From Oceanibium sediminis (lineage in GTDB: Bacteria; Pseudomonadota; Alphaproteobacteria; Rhodobacterales; Rhodobacteraceae): a stretch of 64,000 nucleotides of DNA. The notes under the pieces were generated by a model. That model made no database searches. It was given only the letters and a program-made list of their open reading frames with translations, and was not told the origin of the DNA. The stretch covers positions 124,001-188,000 of the forward strand of contig NZ_QGNX01000001.1 in the NCBI RefSeq assembly GCF_003265325.1. The letters run 5' to 3'. Below, one piece after another: positions 53,498 through 62,592 of this stretch. The position numbers and the translations under genes were made by a program. How positions within the stretch are numbered: position 1 is the first letter of the stretch; each line of letters begins with the position of its first letter.

Positions 53498-54163
53498 TCA
53501 GACAGAGTTGCGGCGTATCCGGTACAGCAAATAGACGCTCATCGCCAGCCAGCAGATCGCCAGAAGCGACCAGGTGATCGCATATTGCAGGTGGTTGTTC
53601 GCAATGTTCACCCCCACCGGCAGGGGGCGGGGCGACGGATCGCCCGTGGGTGCGCGCGCGACCAGCAGAACGGGCTCCGTCCCGAGCGCCTGCGCCATCG
53701 CCTCGACATCGCGGGCGAACCAGATGTTCCGCTCGAGGTTGGGCTCAGGCGTGAAGCTGTCGGTTTCCTGCGGCCAGAGCAGCGTGCCGGTCACGGTGAG
53801 CGGGCCCTTGGCGAACTCCGTCGCCTTCAGTTCCTCGGAGACGTATCCCCGGTCGACCAGCACCCGCCGCGTCCCGGTATCGAGCGCCTGGATCACGCGA
53901 AACCCCGGCCCCTCGAACTGGACCGAGGTCAGCACATGCAGCGCGGGGCCGCTGAACGCGCCGTCCGCCGTGACGCTCAGGTACCGGTCCGCTTCGGGGT
54001 CAGGCTGCTCGGGCAAGGGGACAGGCGCCGCCTCCAACCGGGCGGAGATCTGGTCCAGCACGGCGGTTTTCCATTCCAGCCGCTGCACCTGCCAAAGGGC
54101 AAGGGCGACCAGAACGGCAAACCCGCCGAAGCCGAAAATGACCGGAACGATGAACTTTTTCAT
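53498..54163 (-). CDS. SURF1-family oxidase assembly protein
   Basis: 221 aa with N-terminal (about 4-25) and C-terminal (about 195-215) membrane segments and a periplasmic middle domain, as in Surf1. Conserved blocks: 'LALWQVQRLEWKTAVLDQI', 'RVLVDRGYVSEEL' and 'NNHLQYAITWSLLAICW'. Surf1 helps insert heme a into cytochrome aa3 oxidase subunit I. Its place downstream of ctaE supports this role, although a GSCFA gene lies between. Confidence 0.94.
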   Translation of the reverse strand: MKKFIVPVIFGFGGFAVLVALALWQVQRLEWKTAVLDQISARLEAAPVPLPEQPDPEADRYLSVTADGAFSGPALHVLTSVQFEGPGFRVIQALDTGTRRVLVDRGYVSEELKATEFAKGPLTVTGTLLWPQETDSFTPEPNLERNIWFARDVEAMAQALGTEPVLLVARAPTGDPSPRPLPVGVNIANNHLQYAITWSLLAICWLAMSVYLLYRIRRNSV

Positions 54164-54172
54164 CCGTGCTGC

Positions 54173-55981
54173 TTACTGGCCAGCCCTGGCGGTCTGCAAC
54201 TCGGCGAGCGTGCTGTTGATCTGCTCAACCAGAAGCCCGCCGTATTCGGCGTTCGCATGGCTCTTGTCGTACTTGCCGTCTGCCGCCTGGCCATCGGTAT
54301 GGGCGCGGGAGTAGATGTCCAACGTCCGCCCGTCCTCGTTCAAGGTCGCTTGGGGCTGACCGATATATGTCACGCCCATGGCGGCCAGCCGCCGCTCAAG
54401 CACCCGTGAGAGCGCCGCGTATTTTTCCGGCCTCAGCTTCGGCAACCGCCGCGCTGCCTGCGCCCCGGCGCGCCACATGGGCGAGGGCATGGTGATCACG
54501 GGACCGTCGGTCATGCTGCGCAAATGCTTCAGTAGCGCCATGCTGCGCCGCGTGCTCGCCGCCTCGAAGACCCAGTCGGCCAGAACGTCCACGTTTGCCC
54601 TGCCGACCAGCCGCTTGTTGCGCTTCAGCTCCTGCAGGATCAGGGGGATCGCGAAGGGCTCTCCGACCAGCAGGAAGCCCGCGCGGCCCCTCAGGTCGAA
54701 CGATACGCCATCCTCGCCATTAAACCTGCGGGCCTTTTCCTCGTTCGCGTGGGTCAGATGCGTGTCTTGGATCACGACATCCTGGAACTCGCCCGGCAGC
54801 ATCCAGAACGCGGTATCCATCCCGCCGACAGACGCCTCGCCCGTGGCGGCGAAATGCCGTCTGATGCTGGATACATGGCTGCCCCCGATAATCCCGATCG
54901 CTGTGTCGGAGCCCCCCTTGAGAGGCGTCGCGAAGGCCGACAGAAGCTCTTCCTCGCACACCAGATCGTCCTCACCGGCCTGCTCGGGCAGGGCTGGCCG
55001 GGGCACAGGGCGCGGCGCATCGGCGGGTTGCTCGTCACCGATGGCGGTGAAGAAGTTCCCCATGACATGGGCGACCCCGGCGGGCGTGACGCTGCGCTTG
55101 TTCTGCTCGAAATACCGGCCCTCCATCGCGGGGGACGAGATGATTTCGTAGGATGGGAAGTAGTCGACGAAATCGTGCTCGGCGCACAGGGACCCGGCCA
55201 CCGCGCGCAGCACGGATTTGGAGTATGTCGTCGCCGGCAGGACATGCTGGCCCGAGGCGGTCGCCGTCAGCGGCACCGGGGACACCGTCAGAAGGATCTT
55301 CAGCTCCGGGTTCAGGCGGCGCATCGCGGCGATGGCCGCTTTCATGTCCGCCAGCACCTTCGGGAAGTCGTGGTTCTGGAACCCGTGCAGGTCCGCGTCG
55401 AAGTCACCGGCGACGGTGCCCGGGCAGATGGCATAGGTGTAGCCGCCGGTCCGATGGACCCAAGCCTCTGTCAGGCCCATGGTGAAGACGAAGACGGACG
55501 CCTCGCGGATGGACCGGCCGAAGGCGGCAATCGCCTCGGCGCGGCTTGCGCGTGCGGCGTCAAGGGTGGTGACGGCCCCCGGCTCGATCGCGGGGCGGAA
55601 GGGATCGATGAAGTGATCGTCCTTCTGCCAGTATTCCTCTGGCGGTGCGGTTGTTCCGGCGGCCCAGTTAACCCACTGGAGCAAGGCAGCGCCGGTGTAA
55701 ATATTGCCGGTCCGGGCCGAGAAGACGCCGTAGTTCAGCGCCTTGGCGGTGGCCTCGTCCATGCCGTGGGGGGCGGGCTCACCATTGATCCAGGAGTAGC
55801 CGTTCTCGACCAGCTTGCCACGGAAATGCTGTGCGAAGCAGGAACCGTAGGTCGAGATCGCGGTCGTCTTGTCGATCCGGAACCTCGGGGACCAGAGATC
55901 CCCTATCCGCTCGGAAGGAACGGAGCCGACCGCAGTTTTCCAATATGCCGTCTGTGGCAGCCCGACATAAGGATTACTCAA
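54173..55981 (-). CDS. GSCFA-domain protein, TTG start, inside the oxidase operon
   Basis: 602 aa from a TTG at 55981, which has AGGAG six bases upstream; no ATG lies near the N-terminus, and the longer frame overlaps ctaE. The signature 'STYGSCFAQHFRGKL' (GSCFA at residues 46-50) defines the GSCFA family, SGNH-hydrolase-like proteins often linked to polysaccharides. Later blocks are 'TMGLTEAWVHRTGGYTY', 'LLTVSPVPLTATASGQHV' and a second domain from about residue 360 with 'GIIGGSHVSSIRRHF'. Catalytic role unproven. It has no apparent link to oxidase assembly and probably inserted between ctaE and SURF1. Confidence 0.88.
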   Translation of the reverse strand: MSNPYVGLPQTAYWKTAVGSVPSERIGDLWSPRFRIDKTTAISTYGSCFAQHFRGKLVENGYSWINGEPAPHGMDEATAKALNYGVFSARTGNIYTGAALLQWVNWAAGTTAPPEEYWQKDDHFIDPFRPAIEPGAVTTLDAARASRAEAIAAFGRSIREASVFVFTMGLTEAWVHRTGGYTYAICPGTVAGDFDADLHGFQNHDFPKVLADMKAAIAAMRRLNPELKILLTVSPVPLTATASGQHVLPATTYSKSVLRAVAGSLCAEHDFVDYFPSYEIISSPAMEGRYFEQNKRSVTPAGVAHVMGNFFTAIGDEQPADAPRPVPRPALPEQAGEDDLVCEEELLSAFATPLKGGSDTAIGIIGGSHVSSIRRHFAATGEASVGGMDTAFWMLPGEFQDVVIQDTHLTHANEEKARRFNGEDGVSFDLRGRAGFLLVGEPFAIPLILQELKRNKRLVGRANVDVLADWVFEAASTRRSMALLKHLRSMTDGPVITMPSPMWRAGAQAARRLPKLRPEKYAALSRVLERRLAAMGVTYIGQPQATLNEDGRTLDIYSRAHTDGQAADGKYDKSHANAEYGGLLVEQINSTLAELQTARAGQ

Positions 55982-56033
55982 GATCGGCTCCTGCTTCGCA
56001 TGTAACCACCGTTTCGCGGTTTCCCGCGCTTGA

Positions 56034-56834
56034 TCAGCTGCCCCAGATGTAGACAGCGAAGAACAGGAACAGCCAGACCACGTCAACGAAGTGCCAGTAC
56101 CAGGCGGCCGCTTCGAAACCGATGTGCTGCTCTTGCGTGAAGTGACCTTTCAGGGCCCGCAGCAGGCAGACCGCCAGGAAGATCGTGCCGACCACCACGT
56201 GGAAGCCGTGGAAACCCGTCGCCATGAAGAAGTTCGCGCCGTAGATGTTGCCGGCGAAACCGAAGGCGGCGTGGCTGTATTCGTAGACCTGGAACACCGT
56301 GAACAGCGCGCCCAGGACGATGGCCAAGGTCAGGCCCCAGACAAGGCCCTTGCGGTCGTTGTCATGCGCCAGCGCGTGGTGCGCCCAGGTCGCCGCACAG
56401 CCCGAGCACAGCAGGATCAGCGTGTTGATCAGCGGCAGGTGCCAGGGGTCGAACGTTTCGATTCCCGGGGGCGGCCAGGTGTTGTCGACCGCGGCCATCG
56501 GGTACATGGCGTGCTTGAAGAAGCTCCAGAACCAGGCCGAGAAGAACATCACCTCGGAGATGATGAACATGATGAAGCCCATGCGCAGGCCGATGCGCAC
56601 CACCGGTGTGTGATCGCCGACCTGGCTTTCGGTGACCACTTCGGACCACCAGGCGTACATCACGTACAAAACCATCGCGAGGCCGATCAGGAACAGCCAG
56701 GGGTGGTTATTGTCCACCTGCGGGGACATCCAGATCACGCCGCCAAACAGCATGATAAAAGCGCCCACCGCTCCGGCGAATGGCCAGATGCTCGGGGGAA
56801 GTATGTGATAGTCGTGGTTCTTTTCGTGCGCCAT
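56034..56834 (-). CDS. ctaE: Cytochrome c oxidase subunit III
   Basis: 266 aa with seven hydrophobic segments. Hallmarks: '[19 protein letters not shown]', '[23 protein letters not shown]' with the conserved Glu, '[24 protein letters not shown]'-like region, and '[20 protein letters not shown]', '[23 protein letters not shown]' at the C-terminus. A core subunit of aa3 oxidase in the inner membrane. 27 bases after ctaG, within the cta series; ctaD (subunit I) is not in this window. Confidence 0.97.
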   Translation of the reverse strand: MAHEKNHDYHILPPSIWPFAGAVGAFIMLFGGVIWMSPQVDNNHPWLFLIGLAMVLYVMYAWWSEVVTESQVGDHTPVVRIGLRMGFIMFIISEVMFFSAWFWSFFKHAMYPMAAVDNTWPPPGIETFDPWHLPLINTLILLCSGCAATWAHHALAHDNDRKGLVWGLTLAIVLGALFTVFQVYEYSHAAFGFAGNIYGANFFMATGFHGFHVVVGTIFLAVCLLRALKGHFTQEQHIGFEAAAWYWHFVDVVWLFLFFAVYIWGS

Positions 56835-56861
56835 GGCGGACTTTCCCTCGGTCTTTCGCGG

Positions 56862-57440
56862 TCAGTTGACCTGCGTGGCTTCGGGCTGGCTGGGGGCCAA
56901 CCCTGTCACTTCCTCTGCGGGAAGATCGATTTCGTAGAACGTGTAAGACAGTGTGATCGTATGTGCAAACCGTGCTTCGCGGTGCTCGCGGATTTCCGGG
57001 TCGACGTAGTAGGTCACCGGCATCTGCACCCGCTGACCGGGCTGAAGCACCTGCTCCTCGAAGCAGAAACAGTCGATCTTGGTGAAGAACGCTCCGGCGG
57101 AATAGGGCGCGACGTTGTAGCTTGCGCTGCCGGCGATGGGCCGGTCGGTCGGGTTGTACGCCTCGTAAAAGGCCAGCCCGGTTTCGCCGATCTTCAGCTC
57201 CACCTCGGTCTGGACGGGCTTGAACTCCCACGGCATCTTCCGGTCGAGCGAGGCGTCGAAGCGGATGCGGATCGTCTCGTCCAGAACCACGTCAGAGCCT
57301 GCGCCCGCGACGGCGGTTTCCCCGCCGTAGCCGGTCACCTTGCAGAACCAGTCGTAAAGCGGCACGGCGGCGAAGGACATCGCGCCCATGAACAGCACGA
57401 CGCCCAGAAGCACACCGGCGGTGCGGTTTGCGCCCGTCAT
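56862..57440 (-). CDS. ctaG: Cytochrome c oxidase assembly protein CtaG (Cox11 type)
   Basis: 192 aa. One N-terminal membrane segment (about 9-28), then a periplasmic copper-binding domain with the Cox11 motif 'FFTKIDCFCFEEQVLQPGQ' (CFCF) and 'MPVTYYVDPEI'. It delivers copper to the CuB site of subunit I. Overlaps the small upstream gene by 4 bases and precedes ctaE, the usual order. Confidence 0.96.
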   Translation of the reverse strand: MTGANRTAGVLLGVVLFMGAMSFAAVPLYDWFCKVTGYGGETAVAGAGSDVVLDETIRIRFDASLDRKMPWEFKPVQTEVELKIGETGLAFYEAYNPTDRPIAGSASYNVAPYSAGAFFTKIDCFCFEEQVLQPGQRVQMPVTYYVDPEIREHREARFAHTITLSYTFYEIDLPAEEVTGLAPSQPEATQVN

Positions 57441-57640
57441 TGATCCGCCCCCGGTACGGTTTCAAAGGTATGGTCGAAGCCGCGCATGTCGATCCCGGCG
57501 GAAAGCTTCACGATCGTCACGGCGAAGATCATCAGCACCACCCCGCCGAGGCAGGCGAGCATCGCCAGGTTACGCCCCTTGCGGCGGGTGTAGATCTCAT
57601 GGCTGTCGGCGCCCAGTCCGGGCTTGCGGGGATCGCTCAT
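57437..57640 (-). CDS. Small membrane protein between ctaB and ctaG (CoxF-like)
   Basis: 67 aa. Hydrophilic N-terminus 'HEIYTRRKGRNLAML' then one membrane segment 'ACLGGVVLMIFAVTIVKL'. Small proteins of this kind sit between ctaB and ctaG in Rhodobacteraceae and are named CoxF or hypothetical; a role in oxidase assembly is inferred. Start ATG at 57640 overlaps the ctaB stop by 4 bases, and its stop overlaps ctaG. The long frame to 58780 is antisense-like and discarded. Confidence 0.75.
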   Translation of the reverse strand: MSDPRKPGLGADSHEIYTRRKGRNLAMLACLGGVVLMIFAVTIVKLSAGIDMRGFDHTFETVPGADQ

Positions 57641-58590
57641 AGCAGCACCGGCCAGGATTGCAGTTGCAGACCGAAGCCGTGCAGCACCGCTTCGACCAGG
57701 AACAGGACGAAATGTAGGAACAGGTAGGCGATGGAGAAGCCGAAGAACTTCTTTTCCACGCGGAACCCGTCCGCCTCGGCTGCCGCATCGTCGCGGCGCC
57801 AGATGGCATGCGCCCCGAAAAGGAACTTCGCGTTCAGCCACAGCGCAACGCACAGGTACACCGGCCCTCCCGCCGCCGTGAAGGCCGGCAGGATCGCCGC
57901 GGGGGCGAGGATCAGCGAGTAGATCAGGATCTGGTTCCGTGTCGCCCGCGTTCCCGCGATAACGGGAAGCATCGGCACGTTGGCGTTCTGGTAATCGTCG
58001 TTGCGGAACAGCGCCAGCGCCCAGAAATGCGGCGGCGTCCACAGGAAGATCAGCGCGAACATCAGCACCGGCTCCCAGGTGATGCCACCGGTCGCCACGG
58101 CCCAGCCGATCATCGGCGGGAAGGCCCCGGCGGCCCCGCCGATCACGATGTTCTGCGGCGTCGCGCGCTTCAGCCACATGGAATAGATCACCGCGTAGAA
58201 GAAGATCGTGAACGCCAGCAGCCCTGCGGACAGTGGGTTGGCGAACAGGAACAGCAGCATGACCGACAGCACGCTCAGGACGATGCCCACGGCCAGCGCC
58301 TCGTCCCCGGTCACGCGGCCCGCAGGAATCGGGCGCTTCACGGTGCGCGACATGACCGCGTCGATATCGGCGTCCCACCACATGTTCAGCGCACCGGACG
58401 CACCCGCGCCCACCGCGATGCACAGGATCGAGGCAAGCGCGATCACCGGGTGCACCCCGACCGGCGCCGCGATCAGCCCGATGGCGGCGGTGAACACCAC
58501 CAGCCGCATCACGCGGGGCTTCAGCAGCGCGACGTAATCGCCGAACTCGGCGTCGCCGCTCTGTGCCGTGGTGAGGGATGCGTCCGACAT
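57637..58590 (-). CDS. ctaB: Protoheme IX farnesyltransferase (heme O synthase)
   Basis: 317 aa with about nine hydrophobic segments. UbiA-family prenyltransferase with the allylic diphosphate motif 'ALNMWWDADIDAVMSRTVKRPIPAG' (NxxxD..D) and the second Asp-rich region 'ALFRNDDYQNANVPMLPVIAG'. It adds a farnesyl group to heme b, giving heme o, the precursor of heme a. 8 bases after ctaC on the minus strand. Confidence 0.96.
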   Translation of the reverse strand: MSDASLTTAQSGDAEFGDYVALLKPRVMRLVVFTAAIGLIAAPVGVHPVIALASILCIAVGAGASGALNMWWDADIDAVMSRTVKRPIPAGRVTGDEALAVGIVLSVLSVMLLFLFANPLSAGLLAFTIFFYAVIYSMWLKRATPQNIVIGGAAGAFPPMIGWAVATGGITWEPVLMFALIFLWTPPHFWALALFRNDDYQNANVPMLPVIAGTRATRNQILIYSLILAPAAILPAFTAAGGPVYLCVALWLNAKFLFGAHAIWRRDDAAAEADGFRVEKKFFGFSIAYLFLHFVLFLVEAVLHGFGLQLQSWPVLL

Positions 58591-58598
58591 CGGCGCTC

Positions 58599-59501
58599 TC
58601 AGTCCGCCTGCGCCACGTCGACGGTGGCGAAGTCCTCAAGGAAACCGACCATCTGGCCGCCCTGGGATTCGATCCAGGCCGCGTACTGCTCATCCGAAAC
58701 CGCCTTGACGGTGATCGGCATGTAGGCGTGGTTGATGCCGCACAGCTCGGAGCACTGACCGAAGTAGACGCCCGGCTCATCGACCTGGAACCAGGTTTCG
58801 TTCAGCCGGCCGGGAACCGCGTCGATATGCACGCCGAAGGCCGGGATCTTCCAGGAGTGGATCACGTCGGAAGCGGTGACCTGCAGGCGCACGACGCGGC
58901 CCACGGGCACGACGACGGCGGTGTCGGTGGCCAGCTTCCACTGCTCTTCGGAATAGCCGTACTCGGCCAGTTCCGCGCGCACCTCGTCGTTCATTTCCGC
59001 CGCGCCGAGGCCCAGCATGAAGCTGTCGAAGGACACGTCGTTGTCGGGATATTCATAGGACCAGGCCCACTGGAAGCCGGTGGTCTTGATCGTCACGTCC
59101 GCCTCGGGGACTTCCAGCTGCTTGAACAGGATCGGCAGCGAGAAGGAGCCGATCGCCAGCAGGATCAGGATCGGCACTACGGTCCAGGTGACCTCGATCG
59201 CGGAGTTATGGGTGAACCGCGCCGGTTCCGGGTTGGACTTGCGGTTGTACTTGAGGATCACGATCGCCAGCAGCGCGACGACGAACAGCACGATGGCAGT
59301 GATGATCACCAGCAGGAAATTGTCCAGCCAGTGAATATCACGCGCCAGCTCCGTGGCCGCCGGCTGAAAGCCGGTGGCGCCGGGAGTGGGCGTGCCGATG
59401 ATCTCCAGACCCTCGAAAGAATCCTGAGCCTTCGCCATTCCTGCCGCCAACACGCCACTGACCATGGCGGATGATTTGGCGATAATCGACTGATATTTCA
59501 T
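58599..59501 (-). CDS. ctaC: Cytochrome c oxidase subunit II
   Basis: 300 aa. N-terminal signal-type segment, two membrane helices (about 50-72 and 92-113), then the periplasmic cupredoxin domain with a complete CuA site: His in '[12 protein letters not shown]' and '[16 protein letters not shown]' (C-x3-C-x3-H-x2-M). It accepts electrons from cytochrome c. First gene of the oxidase series. A CATAAT element and a CGCGTA-AA-TACGCG palindrome lie upstream. Confidence 0.97.
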   Translation of the reverse strand: MKYQSIIAKSSAMVSGVLAAGMAKAQDSFEGLEIIGTPTPGATGFQPAATELARDIHWLDNFLLVIITAIVLFVVALLAIVILKYNRKSNPEPARFTHNSAIEVTWTVVPILILLAIGSFSLPILFKQLEVPEADVTIKTTGFQWAWSYEYPDNDVSFDSFMLGLGAAEMNDEVRAELAEYGYSEEQWKLATDTAVVVPVGRVVRLQVTASDVIHSWKIPAFGVHIDAVPGRLNETWFQVDEPGVYFGQCSELCGINHAYMPITVKAVSDEQYAAWIESQGGQMVGFLEDFATVDVAQAD

Positions 59502-59540
59502 GCGCTTTTTTCCCGAATCTCTCTGTTGCCGCAGGGGGAA

Positions 59541-59567
59541 ATTATGGACTCACCGCGTAAATACGCG
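59541..59567 (-). promoter_or_regulatory. Candidate ctaC promoter with palindromic operator
   Basis: On the minus strand a CATAAT (-10-like, 59541-59546) lies 40 bases upstream of ctaC. The -35 region is poor but is covered by the perfect palindrome CGCGTA-AA-TACGCG (59554-59567). A weak -35 with a dyad over it fits a regulated promoter. No factor identified. Confidence 0.4.
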
Positions 59568-59698
59568 CAGAAACCGCCCGCCTCAAGCTTCAACGGAACG
59601 TCGCATACCCGCCGCACAAGGGCAAGGCAAGCGCCCCTGTTTGGCTGCGCCATCTCGCCGCTGCCTGCTTCTGGGGGCCGCTGCCGCGAAGGGGGGTG

Positions 59699-59727
59699 TT
59701 CCCCGCCCGGATACGGCCCCATATAGT
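59699..59727 (+). promoter_or_regulatory. Candidate tldD promoter
   Basis: TTCCCC (59699-59704), 17 bases, TATAGT (59722-59727). The -10 matches five of six consensus bases; the -35 is weak. The tldD start is 46 bases downstream. The rest of the 270-base divergent gap 59502-59772 holds no supported gene. Confidence 0.35.
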
Positions 59728-59772
59728 GGTGCAAAGCGCGTCAAACCCGCGATCTGCCACAAAGGACCCATG

Positions 59773-61191
59773 ATGAGCGATGCATTCCGCCCCTTCGAAA
59801 GCGATCTCGACGAAGCGACCGCCCTGTCGATCCTGCGCGACGCCACCTCCGGCGCCGATGACGGTGAGTTGTTCCTGGAACGCCGCCGCTCGGAAAGCCT
59901 GGTGTTCGACGACGGCCGCCTGAAGAACGCCAGTTACGATGCCGCCGAGGGCTTCGGCCTGCGCGCCGTGCGCGGGGAAACCGCCGGCTATGGCCATTCG
60001 ACCGAACTCTCCGAAAAGGCCCTGCGCCGCGCCGCCGAAACCGCGCGCCTTGCGGTGGGCGACGGCGGCGGCACGCTGGCCGACGCGCCCAAGGGCACCA
60101 ACACGAAGCTGTATGAAGAGGTGGACTCAGTCACCGGCGTCAGCTTCCCGGCCAAGGTCGAAACCCTGAAGGAGATCGACGACTACGCCCGCGCGCTCGA
60201 TTACCGCGTGGTGCAGGTTTCCGCCTCGCTCGCCGCCTCGGTGCAGGAGGTGGAGATCCTGCGTCCCGACGGGCAGCGCCTGGTGGATTTCCGCCCGATG
60301 GCGCGGCTGAACGTGTCGGTCACGCTGGAAAAGGACGGGCGGCGCGAAGCCGGAAACGCCGGCGGCGGCGGGCGTTTCGGCCTGGACGGGCTGATGGTCC
60401 GCGATCACTGGCAGGGGCTGGTGAAGGAAGCGTTGCGCATCGCCGACGTGAACCTGCGCGCCGAGGCGGCACCCGCGGGCGTCATGGACGTGGTGCTCGG
60501 CCCCGGCTGGCCCGGGATCCTGCTGCACGAGGCGGTGGGCCACGGGCTTGAGGGCGACTTCAACCGCAAGAAAGCCTCGGCCTTTGCGGGGCTGATGGGC
60601 CAGCGCGTCGCGGCCCCCGGCGTCACGGTGCTGGATGACGGCACCATCCCGGACCGGCGCGGCTCCATCACCTTCGATGACGAGGGCACGCCCAGCGCGA
60701 AGAACGTCCTGATCGAGGACGGCATCCTTGTCGGCTACATGCAGGACCGTCAGAACGCCCGCCTGATGGGCGTTCCCGCCACCGGGAACGGCCGGCGGCA
60801 GAGCTTCGCGCATATCCCGATGCCCCGCATGACCAACACCTACATGCTGGGCGGCGACGCGGATCCGGCGGATATCCTGGCCGACCTGAAGGATGGTGTC
60901 TACGCCGTGGGCTTCGGCGGCGGACAGGTGGACATCACCAACGGGAAGTACGTGTTCAGCTGCACCGAGGCGTACCGCGTCAAGGACGGCAAGGTCGGCG
61001 CGCCGATCAAAGGCGCGACTCTGATCGGGGATGGCGCGACCTCGCTGCAGAAAATCCAGGCGATCGGGAATGACCTCGCCCTCGATCCCGGTGTGGGGAA
61101 CTGCGGCAAGAACGGCCAGTGGGTGCCTGTGGGCGTGGGCCTGCCCTCGCTCAGGATCGGCGGGCTGACGGTGGGCGGGTCCGCCGCCTGA
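59773..61191 (+). CDS. tldD: TldD family metalloprotease
   Basis: 472 aa. The zinc motif HExxxH in 'ILLHEAVGHGLEGDFNRKK' is characteristic of TldD. Other blocks: 'ARLMGVPATGNGRRQSF', 'MPRMTNTYMLGGD' and 'VGFGGGQVDITNGKYVFSCTEAY'. TldD pairs with PmbA/TldE (not in this window) to cleave peptides such as microcin precursors and unfolded proteins. Start ATG at 59773 with AAAGGA six bases ahead; the ATG at 59770 is the alternative. Divergent from ctaC. Confidence 0.96.
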   Translation: MSDAFRPFESDLDEATALSILRDATSGADDGELFLERRRSESLVFDDGRLKNASYDAAEGFGLRAVRGETAGYGHSTELSEKALRRAAETARLAVGDGGGTLADAPKGTNTKLYEEVDSVTGVSFPAKVETLKEIDDYARALDYRVVQVSASLAASVQEVEILRPDGQRLVDFRPMARLNVSVTLEKDGRREAGNAGGGGRFGLDGLMVRDHWQGLVKEALRIADVNLRAEAAPAGVMDVVLGPGWPGILLHEAVGHGLEGDFNRKKASAFAGLMGQRVAAPGVTVLDDGTIPDRRGSITFDDEGTPSAKNVLIEDGILVGYMQDRQNARLMGVPATGNGRRQSFAHIPMPRMTNTYMLGGDADPADILADLKDGVYAVGFGGGQVDITNGKYVFSCTEAYRVKDGKVGAPIKGATLIGDGATSLQKIQAIGNDLALDPGVGNCGKNGQWVPVGVGLPSLRIGGLTVGGSAA

Positions 61192-61272
61192 CGGTGTGAC
61201 TGACGGGGCGTCTGACGGCTCCGCACCGCCGCTTCACCAAGCATTAACCATCGTCGCCGCAGGATCGCGGCG

Positions 61273-62466
61273 ATGAACACGCTTGCCCCTGCCCTGCCGA
61301 TTCCCCGGGCCGCGCTGCCCCGTTCGGATTCCGGACTGGTGGACTGGCTGCGCCTGACACGCTCCCACCGCGTGGGGCCGAGCACGTTCCTGCGCCTGAT
61401 CGCGGAATATGGCAGTGCCAGCGCCGTGATCGGCGCGCTGCCCCGGATCGCGGCCGAGGCCGGGGCGCGGGACTATGCGCCCTTCACCCGCGACGCCGCC
61501 TTGCGCGAACTCGACGCGGGCCGGCGGCTGGGCGCGCGGCCGATCCCGCTGGGCGCGCCGGACTACCCCGCCCTGCTGGCCGGAATCCCGGACCCGCCGC
61601 CGCTGATCTGGGTGCGCGGCACGCTGCCTGGCCCGATGCTGACCTGCGTCGGGATGGTCGGCGCGCGCAACGCCTCCGCGCTGGGGATGCGCACGGCCGA
61701 ATACCTCGCCCGGGGTTTGGGCGAGGCTGGCTTGCGCACCGTGTCCGGGCTGGCGCGCGGCATCGACGCGGCGGTGCACAAGGGCAGTGCCGGAACCGGG
61801 ACGACGGCGGTCCTGGCGGGCGGCGTGGATGTGATCTACCCGGCGGAAAACGCCGCGCTGACGCAGGAAATCCTCGGCACGGGCTGCCTGATCTCAGAAG
61901 CGCCGATCGGTCTGCGCCCGGTCGCGCGGCACTTTCCGCGGCGCAACCGCATCATCTCCGGCCTTGCCCCGGGGCTGGTGGTGGTGGAGGGGGCCGCGAA
62001 GTCCGGCAGCCTGATCACCGCCCGGACCGCGGCCGACCAGGGCCGCGAGGTGATGGCTGTGCCCGGCCACCCCTTCGATGCGCGCGCCGCGGGCTGCAAC
62101 ATGCTGATCCGCGACGGCGCGACGCTGGTGCGCTCTGCCGAGGATATCCTTCAGGCGCTGGCCTGCCCCGCCCCCACGCGCCCGGTTCCGACCGCGCAAG
62201 GGGAATTGCCGCTGTCCGCCGCCCCGAGCCGGGCGCGCCCCGCCCCGCCCATTGATACGCGCGACAACACACCGACGCCCCGCGGGCGCGAACTGCCAGC
62301 TGCCATCTTCAACCTGCTCGGCCCAGCCCCGATCAGCGAGGACGCCCTGATCCGCCAACTGGCGCAGCCGCCCTCGGAAGTTCTGGCCGCGCTCGCCGCG
62401 CTGGACCTGGAGGGGCGGGTACTGCGGCATCCGGGGGGGCTCGTCTCCACCCCGCCGGGGGCGTGA
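61273..62466 (+). CDS. dprA: DNA-processing protein DprA
   Basis: 397 aa. N-terminal SAM-like part, then the Rossmann-like DprA/Smf core: 'MVGARNASALGMRTAEYLARGLGEAGLRTVSGLARGID', 'GTTAVLAGGVDVIYPAEN', 'FPRRNRIISGLAPGLVVVEGAAKSGSLITARTA' and 'VMAVPGHPFDARAAGCNMLIRDGA'; a winged-helix C-terminal domain from about residue 330 ('ISEDALIRQLAQPPSEVLAALAAL'). It loads RecA on incoming single-stranded DNA in transformation. Start ATG at 61273. Confidence 0.95.
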   Translation: MNTLAPALPIPRAALPRSDSGLVDWLRLTRSHRVGPSTFLRLIAEYGSASAVIGALPRIAAEAGARDYAPFTRDAALRELDAGRRLGARPIPLGAPDYPALLAGIPDPPPLIWVRGTLPGPMLTCVGMVGARNASALGMRTAEYLARGLGEAGLRTVSGLARGIDAAVHKGSAGTGTTAVLAGGVDVIYPAENAALTQEILGTGCLISEAPIGLRPVARHFPRRNRIISGLAPGLVVVEGAAKSGSLITARTAADQGREVMAVPGHPFDARAAGCNMLIRDGATLVRSAEDILQALACPAPTRPVPTAQGELPLSAAPSRARPAPPIDTRDNTPTPRGRELPAAIFNLLGPAPISEDALIRQLAQPPSEVLAALAALDLEGRVLRHPGGLVSTPPGA

Positions 62467-62592
62467 TGGCGCGCCTTGTCGCCCTGCACGGCCCGCCCGC
62501 AACGCGGCGGATGCGCCACGGTCGCCTGCGCACGGGCGGGTCCTGACCGGTGACGCTTGTCCGCTTTGCCCGCCCCATGGTAGCGCGAAGGG

